A DNA stretch of 64,000 bases, taken from the NCBI GenBank assembly GCA_036821825.1, contig DAISIV010000012.1, forward strand, positions 1-64,000, written 5' to 3'. The DNA comes from CAITZA01 sp937915285 (GTDB lineage Bacteria > Desulfobacterota > Desulfomonilia > Desulfomonilales > Desulfomonilaceae). Position 1 is the stretch's first letter; each line of letters begins with the position of its first letter. Made by a program: the position numbers and the translations under genes. Under the pieces are notes generated by a model. That model was not told where the DNA came from, made no database searches, and saw only the letters and a list, made by a program, of their open reading frames with translations. Below are positions 8,352-15,743 of the stretch, piece by piece.

Positions 8352-9095
8352 TTGGATAACAGGGAAATCAAGGGATTTGCGCGTGACATGGGCGCGGACC
8401 TGGTCGGAATTGCCGATTTGGCGTTACTGGAAGGTCTGCAGACAGAGCCAAACAATCTGATGAACAATTTCAAGAGGGCCATCAGCATTGCAGTGCGGCT
8501 GTCCGACGGAATCATAGACCCGATAGCGGATAGGCCTACGCCACTGTATCAACAGCATTACCTTAAAGTTAACGCTTTGCTCGATGACATCGCCCTACGT
8601 GTATCCCAGTTCATTCAGGACAGCAAGGCCGTGGCGCTTCCAATACCTGCCTCGCAAGTCCTTAACAAGGAGGACTGGTATTCATACATATCCCACAAGG
8701 CGGTTGCGATAGCTGCAGGCATCGGTTGGCAGGGAAAAAGCCTCCTGGTTGTAAGCCCTGATTACGGACCACGTATAAGGCTTGTTACAGTGCTGACGGA
8801 CCTCTCATTGAGACCCGACAAACCCATAAGGAACAGGTGCGGAAAATGCACATCCTGCGCTGAAGCCTGCCCTGCGATGGCCATCAAGGATGTGAACACG
8901 AAATGGCATTACTCTGATCGTGATGAGGCCCTGTTCTTCCAGCGATGTGTGGAGAGAGTGACTAAAAATCAGGTTGAGATTCCTTTTGTTGAGAGTCCGA
9001 TATGTGGGGTGTGCATTCGGGCCTGCCCTTGGGGAGCGCGGAAAAAAGGCCGTAAAATCAACAATAACTATAACGGGAATGTCGACAAATACTGA
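8352..9095 (+). CDS. QueG-like double-cluster 4Fe-4S protein
   Basis: 247 residues, related to the epoxyqueuosine reductase family but shorter than true QueG (about 350-380). The N-terminal part (MGADLVGIADL, then KRAISIAVRLSD, then AGIGWQGKSLLVVSPDYGPRIR minus the last two) resembles the corrinoid-binding domain of QueG. Two ferredoxin motifs follow: CGKCTSCAEACP, and a Cys in QRCVERV with CGVCIRACP. All eight Cys are present. The HEAT-repeat tRNA-binding tail of QueG is missing, so tRNA modification is doubtful; these short relatives are probably redox or corrinoid-activating proteins. The TTG start follows a good GGAAGG ribosome site at 8335-8340. Confidence 0.8.
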   Translation: MDNREIKGFARDMGADLVGIADLALLEGLQTEPNNLMNNFKRAISIAVRLSDGIIDPIADRPTPLYQQHYLKVNALLDDIALRVSQFIQDSKAVALPIPASQVLNKEDWYSYISHKAVAIAAGIGWQGKSLLVVSPDYGPRIRLVTVLTDLSLRPDKPIRNRCGKCTSCAEACPAMAIKDVNTKWHYSDRDEALFFQRCVERVTKNQVEIPFVESPICGVCIRACPWGARKKGRKINNNYNGNVDKY

Positions 9096-9181
9096 TATGT
9101 CTATGGGGTGTGGTCTAAACGTTAGGATTTGGATTGACTTTGAATGAATTTGTTGATGGACGACCCTGAAGGTAAGATAGA

Positions 9182-9751
9182 ATGGATGAATATGACGGGA
9201 AGAAAAATCTTCACTGGGAACTGGTTGAAAGTTCTCAGGTCGGTTCTTATAACCTCTTTTCTGTAAATATTAACAAAAACCGGTCTCCAAGAACGGGAAA
9301 GATACATGAGTTCCAGGTGTTGGGCAGCCCTGATTGGGTTGCCGTCATTGCCCTTACCAGATCAGGGAACATCATACTTGTCAACCAGTACAGGCATGGA
9401 GTTGCCAGGCTTTCGCTGGAATTGCCAGGCGGCTTGGTTAAGCCCGGTCAGACCCCTGAACAGAGCGCAAGGGAGGAGCTTGAAGAAGAGACTGGTTACC
9501 GAGCTAGTGTATTTGAATATCTCGGGTGGATGTATCCCTTGCCAGCCCTTTTTACCAACAAATTCCACGTCTATTATGCGGCAAATGCTGAGCCGAGCGG
9601 AACCTTCAATCCCGATGAGACGGAAGAACTCGAAACCGTCCTGGCTCCAGCCTCCCAGGTAAGACGTTTTATCCGTAATGGAAAAATAAATTGCGGAGTG
9701 ATGGTAGCGGCGCTGTGTTTGGGGATTGAAAAACTCGATGTCCTTGGATGA
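9182..9751 (+). CDS. NUDIX hydrolase, ADP-ribose pyrophosphatase-like
   Basis: 189 residues. The NUDIX helix-loop runs from Gly84 to Tyr106 (GLVKPGQTPEQSAREELEEE then TGY). The catalytic glutamates of the REXXEEXGU core are kept (E99, E102, E103), although the first Glu of the box is Gln and the Arg is Glu. The upstream strand IILVNQYRHGVARLSLELPGG is typical of ADP-ribose pyrophosphatases (NudF type), which hydrolyse ADP-ribose to AMP and ribose 5-phosphate. Substrate is inferred only from this resemblance. It starts 86 bases after the QueG-like gene and is convergent with tatA/B. Confidence 0.88.
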   Translation: MDEYDGKKNLHWELVESSQVGSYNLFSVNINKNRSPRTGKIHEFQVLGSPDWVAVIALTRSGNIILVNQYRHGVARLSLELPGGLVKPGQTPEQSAREELEEETGYRASVFEYLGWMYPLPALFTNKFHVYYAANAEPSGTFNPDETEELETVLAPASQVRRFIRNGKINCGVMVAALCLGIEKLDVLG

Positions 9752-9806
9752 CCGACCGCACAAAGTGAAGCCCTGGAGCCTGATCCGGCCTGGCAGATTC
9801 AATTGT

Positions 9807-10229
9807 TCATGCTTTATCTGGTTTCTGGGATGACTTGTCGGTTTCAGATATTGCGCCTGCAGTCTTGAACTCCGCTACTGGATCAGTCTTGACGACGTTC
9901 TTTTCGTCTTTAGGCTCATCCTCAACCGAGTTTTCAAGTAACTCGGCATAGAAATCAGGTCCGGATTTTTCACCAGGCATGCCAAGGGGTTCCCTCTCGT
10001 TTGATTGAGCCGCCGGTTTGGGCAGAGGAGTGTGGGTTGGGTCATATGTAGGGGGTTTTCTTGGCGGAGCGTCCAGATCTATGCTGTCTTTGACGTCCAC
10101 AGCCATACGCTGAATCTCACGGAATAGTTTGCCCACTGCCCTGGCGGTTTCAGTCAGTTGACGAGGCCCCAGAAAAATCAGGCCCACCAGAATGATTAGG
10201 GCCATTTCCCACATCGATATGCCAAACAC
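9807..10229 (-). CDS. Twin-arginine translocase subunit TatA/TatB
   Basis: 140 residues. The N-terminus MFGISMWEMALIILVGLIFL is one membrane helix followed by GPRQLTETARAVGKLFREIQ, the amphipathic helix of the TatA/B family. The Glu near the start and length over 100 residues favour TatB, which with TatC recognises twin-arginine signals; a Pro/Lys-rich acidic tail fills the rest. tatC is not in the window. The GTG start overlaps the stop of the upstream zinc-ribbon gene by one base (TAGTG), so the two are coupled. An internal ATG at codon 6 is a possible alternative. Confidence 0.85.
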   Translation of the reverse strand: MFGISMWEMALIILVGLIFLGPRQLTETARAVGKLFREIQRMAVDVKDSIDLDAPPRKPPTYDPTHTPLPKPAAQSNEREPLGMPGEKSGPDFYAELLENSVEDEPKDEKNVVKTDPVAEFKTAGAISETDKSSQKPDKA

Positions 10230-10690
10230 TAGAGTTCTCCTTCGGTGCTAAAAACTTTGTCCACGGAAAAGAAATCTACATAGTACGGCCCCCCTCCCCA
10301 ACTTTCAATAAGCAATGAAACGTTTCCGATGAGCGCATCCAGTCGGTTGTCCAGGGATGTGAAACCGGTCTCTGGGTCGATCAGCTTGTCCATCCAGTCT
10401 AACGCGTCCGACCTCAGACATATTTTTACCTCAAAGCCCTGACCTGCCTTAATGAGAATTACCTGGCCGCAATGATCATCATCAGCGCTAGAGTCGGGGT
10501 GTTTAATGTCATAAAGCTCTACATCGTGACCCCTGATAATACGAATAAGCTCTACACGCCGCATCTCCTGGTCAAACAACTGTTCAGAGAGTTCGAGACA
10601 TTCAGGGCAAAATATCGGCTCATCGTCCGGAAAGGTGGCCTCTGCAAGTCCACATACCTTGCATACCGTCTCAAGCTGGTTTTCCGCCAT
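10229..10690 (-). CDS. Hypothetical protein with N-terminal zinc-ribbon cysteines
   Basis: 153 residues. CKVCGLAEATFPDDEPIFCP, then the next Cys after a Pro-Glu, gives two Cys pairs (C-x2-C ... C-x2-C) within the first 32 residues, which looks like a small zinc ribbon. The rest is acidic and includes a helix with LSEQLFDQEMRRVELIRIIRG minus the last residue, and no motif I recognise. It is translationally coupled to tatA/B through a one-base overlap. Function unknown; the coupling hints at a role near the membrane or protein export but proves nothing. Confidence 0.7.
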   Translation of the reverse strand: MAENQLETVCKVCGLAEATFPDDEPIFCPECLELSEQLFDQEMRRVELIRIIRGHDVELYDIKHPDSSADDDHCGQVILIKAGQGFEVKICLRSDALDWMDKLIDPETGFTSLDNRLDALIGNVSLLIESWGGGPYYVDFFSVDKVFSTEGEL

Positions 10691-10917
10691 TTGCAGTCTC
10701 CATTTCCGCCATCCAGAAGTCCCTGGCGTTTAACATGTCCATGAAGGCTGGCCTCACAATCTGCTTGATAATGAGAACCAGGCCTATATAATCCGTTGTC
10801 AGTCATAACAAGGTCGCACTATATACCTGGAAGCAAGTCAGGACAATATTCGCATTATGCCTGCTTCAAACACCAGCGATCTTATCATTTCAGGAAAGTT
10901 CTGAAAAGGAGAACATT

Positions 10918-11628
10918 TTGTTGCGATACGTTATTAATAGCCTGTTGTTAACCCTGTTTTGTTCAACGATAACATTTGGAGGGGATGGGCCCAGAATGGA
11001 ATTTGACAGGCTCAGGCACGATTATGGCCGCATATTGTATGGACAGACCGTGACAGCCGAGTTCCCGTTCGTGAATAGCGGAAACCAAACCCTTATCATA
11101 AAAAATCTGCATGCCACATGCGGTTGCGCCAAGGCAGTGGAAGGCAGCAGGGAAATACCCCCCAAAGGTTCTAGCAAGATTGTTGCATCATTTGACACTG
11201 ATGGTCTAAAAGCAGGGCGAAAAGAGAAGAGTATCATGGTTAGCACAAACGATCCGTCAAATCCGGTCATCAAACTCACCTTATTGGCGGACGTCATTCG
11301 AGAGCTTGCCATAGATCCCCCTACGTTAGGAAAAAAGATCGACGCCCAGGTCGAGAAAGTGACATTTCCTGTCAAGATGTCGAATTCATCAGACAAGACC
11401 TATAGTATCACCGGTGTAAAAACCCTTCCGGGAGAGCCTGAAGCGGCTATCAATCCGTCCAGGGTAGTCATAGAGCCACACAAGGAGGCTTCATTCGACA
11501 TAGTTGTTAAACTCGGGCAAGATCCAGGCAGAGCTTTTTATTCAGGGAAAATAGATCTGATGACCGATCACCCAAAAGAATCGGATACTGAAATTAAATA
11601 CCTTGTTCAGATCGAAAGCAGGAAGTGA
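10918..11628 (+). CDS. DUF1573-domain exported protein
   Basis: 236 residues with an N-terminal signal peptide (YVINSLLLTLFCSTITF). The first domain shows the DUF1573 signature: FDRLRHDYGRILYGQTV, VNSGNQTLIIKNLHATCGCA and PKGSSKIVASFDTDG. This is an Ig-like (ASPM-SPD-2-hydin type) fold common in secreted bacterial proteins. A second beta-rich domain begins near residue 125. Role unknown; probably periplasmic. The TTG start lies six bases after AAAAGGAG, a strong ribosome site, which decides the start. Convergent with the membrane protein at 11670. Confidence 0.82.
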   Translation: MLRYVINSLLLTLFCSTITFGGDGPRMEFDRLRHDYGRILYGQTVTAEFPFVNSGNQTLIIKNLHATCGCAKAVEGSREIPPKGSSKIVASFDTDGLKAGRKEKSIMVSTNDPSNPVIKLTLLADVIRELAIDPPTLGKKIDAQVEKVTFPVKMSNSSDKTYSITGVKTLPGEPEAAINPSRVVIEPHKEASFDIVVKLGQDPGRAFYSGKIDLMTDHPKESDTEIKYLVQIESRK

Positions 11629-11651
11629 CCTGACAGGACCAATAAATTGAC

Positions 11652-11684
11652 GTCCGGCGCCAACCCGTTTCAAGGCGCCCGGAC
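11652..11684. terminator. Hairpin between convergent genes
   Basis: GTCCGGCGCC (11652-11661) pairs with GGCGCCCGGAC (11674-11684) with one bulged base and a 12-base loop. It lies between two converging genes and overlaps the last codons of the minus-strand gene. There is no clear U-run, so it may end transcription weakly or only protect the transcript. Confidence 0.4.
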
Positions 11685-12188
11685 GACATGTTCCTGACCG
11701 GCGGCGCTCATAATTGGAGGGCGCATAATGTTTTCAGGCGCTACCGAATTATCCTCCCTACGGCTATCTTCGGTCTGCCAGCTTTTACCCCGCAGGTTGT
11801 TGATGAACCTCAAGGTCTGATCAACACCGTATTTCCAAGCTACTATGATTGTCGTCAACGACAACGCAAGCCCCATCACTGTGAGGGTTAAAAGTATATA
11901 GCCAATCCACTTCCCTCCAAGACTGTCCGGTGAAAGAGGAATAATAAGTAGTAGAAGAATGAAGAACGATTTCGGCAGTGGTCCCAGATTTCCAAGCAAT
12001 GTCTGAACACAGTCGAGAAATTTCATGAAAACGCTGAAAATTGCCCAGATCAGACCAATTCCAAATATCACCAAAGTGCTCAGTCTCGCCATCAGCACAA
12101 CCGTTGATGAAACTTCCAGGCCGGAAAAAAGAAAATTCAACTGAAAGAATCTCTCCAACTGCCCCATCAGTTCCCAAACTGCTTGCAT
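11670..12188 (-). CDS. Hypothetical membrane protein
   Basis: 172 residues with about three hydrophobic helices: roughly residues 27-56 (including VVLMARLSTLVIFGIGLIWA), 73-84 (SFFILLLLIIPL) and 91-116 (GYILLTLTVMGLALSLTTII). A short polar C-terminal tail follows. I recognise no family. It stands alone between the convergent DUF1573 gene and the divergent TPR lipoprotein gene; its neighbours do not point to a function. Confidence 0.6.
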   Translation of the reverse strand: MQAVWELMGQLERFFQLNFLFSGLEVSSTVVLMARLSTLVIFGIGLIWAIFSVFMKFLDCVQTLLGNLGPLPKSFFILLLLIIPLSPDSLGGKWIGYILLTLTVMGLALSLTTIIVAWKYGVDQTLRFINNLRGKSWQTEDSRREDNSVAPENIMRPPIMSAAGQEHVVRAP

Positions 12189-12200
12189 GACTCTACCCCA

Positions 12201-12230
12201 TTGGCGCCTTTTCGTAATATATGCTACAAT
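12201..12230 (+). promoter_or_regulatory. Possible promoter of the leader peptide and TPR lipoprotein
   Basis: TTGGCG (12201-12206), an 18-base spacer and TACAAT (12225-12230). The start point would be near 12237. Just downstream AGGCGTATT occurs twice with a 12-base period (12253-12261 and 12265-12273), a possible operator. Sequence prediction only. Confidence 0.35.
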
Positions 12231-12338
12231 GAATCAGTATGTTCATTAGTTAAGGCGTATTGTTAGGCGTATTAGCTCATATTTTAAATTAATAATCAAG
12301 CTAATGATCATAACAATCTGTATATTGGAGACAAATTT

Positions 12339-12386
12339 ATGGTGAAAGAGTTCCGGGTTGTTGACAAAACGCCGATAGGGCCATAG
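12339..12386 (+). CDS. Possible 15-codon leader peptide
   Basis: ATG at 12339 opens MVKEFRVVDKTPIGP and stops at TAG 12384-12386. TTGGAG (12325-12330) is a good ribosome site eight bases upstream, better than anything in front of the next gene. The stop lies 52 bases before the TPR lipoprotein ATG. It could be a regulatory leader or a chance short frame. No run of one amino acid suggests classic attenuation. Confidence 0.3.
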   Translation: MVKEFRVVDKTPIGP

Positions 12387-12438
12387 ACTCCGGCGTCAGA
12401 CAACTTTGCATCCCTCATATGACAGGACCGGTTTATTC

Positions 12439-14064
12439 ATGGACGCCAGGAAAATGATAACTCTGAGAATTTCTTTAGTAGCAATCGGAGCTTCAATAAT
12501 GCTGCTCGGAGCCATGTCATGTGGTCTGAACGATTCAAAGGCAAGTATTGAAGACGCCCGAAGACTCCTGGAGCAAGGTAAGGTCCATCCTGCGCTGGAC
12601 ATATTGGACAAGTTGCTGGAGGCAGACCCTTCCAGCCTACAACTGCTGACCGTGAGGGCCAAGGCCCGTGAGAGGGTATTTGACCTCGAAGGATCCCTTG
12701 ACGACTATGACACCATTGTAGAAATGGAACCTAACAATGCGGAGATGCTTGAGTTGAGGGGAAGGCTAAAAATCAAGCTTCGCGACTTTGATGGGGCCAT
12801 GGAGGACCTCACCCTGGCGGACGAGAAGAAACCTGGATCGACTTACATCATTTCTTCCCTGGGGTTGGTCCATTTTTATAAATCAGACTATCAGGAAGCC
12901 AGACGTCTTTTCGACCTGAGCGCTTCACTTGATCAGAGGCATGAGGGGGCCTATTTTGGTCGTGCGGCGATTTATGTTGAGGAGAACAATTATGAGGCGG
13001 CGATAGAGGAGATGAACAATCTCCTGAAGCTTTACCCTAAAAATGCCCAGGCCTTGTTGAGGCGTGGATTTTCGTATCTCAAGAGTGGTGAGCCCAATAG
13101 GGCGCTGAATGATTTTGACAAGGCGTTGGAATATGACTCGGACCTAAAGGAGATTTACTGGTACAGGGCTGAGGCCTACAGGGTTCTGAATGAGCCGGAA
13201 AAGGCTCTAAAGGATTATGAGAAAGCGGAGCATGTTGATCCCAATGACGCGATACTATACCTTAATCAGGGAAGCATGCTGGTCATGATGGGAAAGTATA
13301 ACGAAGCCCTGGAAAAGCTCAGGAGATCCATAGTGCTGGACCCTGACAATCCCCTTCCATACATAAATCGGGCGGCCCTTCAGTTACAGAATGGAAATAT
13401 CCTGGCTTCACTCTCAGACGTAAACAAGGCTCTAGAATTAAAAAGTGATGATCCTCAACTGCTCACCAAGCGGGCTTACATATTCAAACTAATGGCGCGC
13501 CAGGACCGGGCTCTGGAAGATCTGGACGTGGCCCTGAAACTTGATCCCCAAAACCTGGAGAGCCTCCTGCTGCGTGGCAGCCTTTATTTTAACGAGCAAC
13601 AGCTCGAAAGATCCATCGTTGATCTACAGAAGGCTGTCGATCTTTTTCCTGAGGAACCCTCGGCATATCAGCTACTGGCTGAGGCCTGCCTACGCAAGGG
13701 TGACACCCATAAGGCAACCCAATATGCTGAACTAGCGCTCAAAAAGGAACCGTCATTTGTCCCTGCGCTGATAACAATGGGTGACATACTCATGTCCGAT
13801 GGTCAGACCGACCGGGCTATCGAAGTCTACTCTAAGGCTCTGAACATAGACCAAAATCATTTCGAAGCGCGACTCAAGCGAGCCAAACTCTATCTCGAAC
13901 TCGACAATCACACTCAGGCTCTAGCGGACCTGGAACATGCCGTCAAAGTTTATCCGTACAGCGGAGAGGTATATCAACTAAGAGCCATTTGCTACGAGGT
14001 CTTGGGGGATGCCGAAAAAGCGCGGCAGGATTCATGGAAGGCCAGGGTATTTGTTCACCGCTGA
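12439..14064 (+). CDS. TPR-repeat lipoprotein
   Basis: About 541 residues. The N-terminus MDARKMITLRISLVAIGASI leads through LLGAMSC, a lipobox-like site, so the protein is probably lipid-anchored and exported. The rest is a chain of about fourteen tetratricopeptide repeats, with units such as ALNDFDKALEYDSDLKEIYW and ALKDYEKAEHVDPNDAILYL. TPR superhelices hold protein partners together; no catalytic domain is present. I start at ATG 12439; a TTG eleven codons earlier is possible but puts residues before the signal peptide. It is convergent with phenylacetate-CoA ligase and separated from it by a perfect hairpin. Confidence 0.85.
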   Translation: MDARKMITLRISLVAIGASIMLLGAMSCGLNDSKASIEDARRLLEQGKVHPALDILDKLLEADPSSLQLLTVRAKARERVFDLEGSLDDYDTIVEMEPNNAEMLELRGRLKIKLRDFDGAMEDLTLADEKKPGSTYIISSLGLVHFYKSDYQEARRLFDLSASLDQRHEGAYFGRAAIYVEENNYEAAIEEMNNLLKLYPKNAQALLRRGFSYLKSGEPNRALNDFDKALEYDSDLKEIYWYRAEAYRVLNEPEKALKDYEKAEHVDPNDAILYLNQGSMLVMMGKYNEALEKLRRSIVLDPDNPLPYINRAALQLQNGNILASLSDVNKALELKSDDPQLLTKRAYIFKLMARQDRALEDLDVALKLDPQNLESLLLRGSLYFNEQQLERSIVDLQKAVDLFPEEPSAYQLLAEACLRKGDTHKATQYAELALKKEPSFVPALITMGDILMSDGQTDRAIEVYSKALNIDQNHFEARLKRAKLYLELDNHTQALADLEHAVKVYPYSGEVYQLRAICYEVLGDAEKARQDSWKARVFVHR

Positions 14065-14082
14065 TGGTTGTTTGGGGAGTTT

Positions 14083-14110
14083 GTGTGACGGGCTGTTATT
14101 CCCGTCACAC
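14083..14110. terminator. Bidirectional hairpin terminator
   Basis: GTGTGACGGG (14083-14092) and CCCGTCACAC (14101-14110) form a perfect ten-base-pair stem with an eight-base loop between the converging TPR and phenylacetate-CoA ligase genes. The tail has only a short T stretch, so termination strength is uncertain. Confidence 0.6.
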
Positions 14111-14135
14111 CGTTTAGCTCAATTTGCCAGGTTTT

Positions 14136-15440
14136 TTACAAGTTTCTCTCGTCTATGATTCTCTTGGCCTTTCCGATGCTTCGCTCGATGCTGTCTGGCT
14201 CGAGTATCTTCACCGGAACATTTATTCCGATTACAGCGTGAATTCGGTCTGAAATCTTCCTGGATATTTCCCCGATCTTCTCTGCGCCCTGACCGTATAC
14301 AGCAGCTTTTAGTTCCGTTTCCACTGAAATGTGGTCTATGTATCCCTTTTTGGTGAGTCTTATCTGATACTGCGGCTCCACTTCACTGAATTCCATGAGA
14401 ACCGTTTCCACCTGTGACGGAAATACGTTTACGCCACTGATGATCATCATGTCGTCGGATCTGCCGAGTATTTTATCCATTGTGACGAGGGTTCTGCCGC
14501 ACTGGCATCTTTCTCTTTTCAGTGCGCAAATGTCCCTGGTTCTATACCTGATCATAGGCATGGCCCTTCGCTGTAGGGCGGTGAAAACCAGTTCACCCTC
14601 TTCACCCTCAGCAACAGGCTCCAGCGTGCCAGGATCAACGATCTCAGGATATACGTGATCCTCATTTATGTGAATGTTGTAATACTCACATGTGAAAGAG
14701 ACTCCAGGTCCCATTAACTCGGTGAGTCCATAATGTTCATACGCGTGAATCCCGCCGCGTTCCTCAATATCTGCACGCATTTCCACGCTCCAGGGCTCGG
14801 CGCCGAAATGCCCCGTCTTCAGCGTGGAATTCTTGATGTCCACCCCCATCCTCTCGGCTTTCTCTATTATTGTCATGCAGTATGAAGGAGTGCAGCACAA
14901 TGCGGTAGTCCCGAAATCCTGGATCAACATGATCTGTCGCTCGGTCATACCTGCCCCCGAGGGGACTACTGCGCATCCAATCCGTATAGCTCCCTGCAGG
15001 AAACCTAGCCCTCCGGTGAAAAGTCCCATTCCATAGGCATTCTGAAGAATGCTGTCCGTTCTTACCTCCTGCGCCCATAAGCCTCTGGCCATGCACTCAG
15101 TCCATTGATCAAGGTCGTCTGCCGTATATGGACCTGTGATGGGTTTTCCTGTGGTGCCTGATGACGCATGAATTCGAACCACATCTGACAGCGGGACCGC
15201 GCACAACCCAAAAGGATAATTGTCCCTGAGGTCAGTCTTGACTGTGAAAGGGAACTTCGCGATGTCTTCGATTTTCTGAAGGTCAGACGGTTTAACTCCC
15301 TTATTGTCAAAGGCTTTTTTGTAGAAGGGGATTCTCTCATAAACCCACTTCACCGTCTCCTTCAGTTTCTCCAACTGAAAGGCCTTCATCGCGCCGTCGT
15401 TCATGGTTTCGAATTTTTCGTCCCAGTACTTTTTAGACAT
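14136..15440 (-). CDS. paaK: Phenylacetate-CoA ligase
   Basis: 434 residues, the normal PaaK length. It activates phenylacetate (or a related aryl acid) to its CoA thioester with ATP. The AMP-binding loop reads IHASSGTTGKPITGPYTADD; HYGLTELMGPGVSFTCE, RYRTRDICAL, CQCGRTL and ILGRSDDMMIISGVNVFPSQ follow in the order of the adenylate-forming family, with the PaaK C-terminal domain closing the protein. Anaerobes often carry several copies, some fed by 2-oxoacid oxidoreductases from aromatic amino acids. No aromatic-degradation partner gene adjoins it. Its ATG follows a purine-rich GGAGG-like site at about 15447-15452. Confidence 0.93.
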   Translation of the reverse strand: MSKKYWDEKFETMNDGAMKAFQLEKLKETVKWVYERIPFYKKAFDNKGVKPSDLQKIEDIAKFPFTVKTDLRDNYPFGLCAVPLSDVVRIHASSGTTGKPITGPYTADDLDQWTECMARGLWAQEVRTDSILQNAYGMGLFTGGLGFLQGAIRIGCAVVPSGAGMTERQIMLIQDFGTTALCCTPSYCMTIIEKAERMGVDIKNSTLKTGHFGAEPWSVEMRADIEERGGIHAYEHYGLTELMGPGVSFTCEYYNIHINEDHVYPEIVDPGTLEPVAEGEEGELVFTALQRRAMPMIRYRTRDICALKRERCQCGRTLVTMDKILGRSDDMMIISGVNVFPSQVETVLMEFSEVEPQYQIRLTKKGYIDHISVETELKAAVYGQGAEKIGEISRKISDRIHAVIGINVPVKILEPDSIERSIGKAKRIIDERNL

Positions 15441-15743
15441 GCCGGTCCTCCTAAATGACAGGGGTGTTTTGATGTATGATAGATATGATTCAGGAAAGCC
15501 GCTAAGGACAGCTAAATTATTAATCTACTTTTCAGTATAATGTCAAAAGGAAAGTTCGGATTGGCATCAAAAAACCATCGTCCTTCCAATATAATAACTT
15601 CAGTGGAGTGAAAGAGTGTTGTGCCGTCGTTTCGCGTCAACCCCCTGACGGGGGTCGTATTATTCTGTTGGTGTTTGACACTCAACTGAAAAAACTTCTG
15701 CCTTTCAGTCTATCAGTAACAGGTGAGCCCCGAACCTCCCGGT
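15441..15743. other. Intergenic region upstream of paaK
   Basis: About 300 bases between two minus-strand genes. ACCCCC and GGGGGT at 15640-15655 form a short GC hairpin with a four-base loop, placed where a terminator for the asmA gene would be, but with no U-run. The rest should hold the paaK promoter; I cannot point to clear hexamers. Confidence 0.4.

Noticed and set aside
14136..15440. Phenylacetate-CoA ligase as part of an aromatic degradation cluster
   Set aside because: No ring reductase, hydratase or oxidoreductase gene adjoins it; the neighbours are TPR and AsmA genes.
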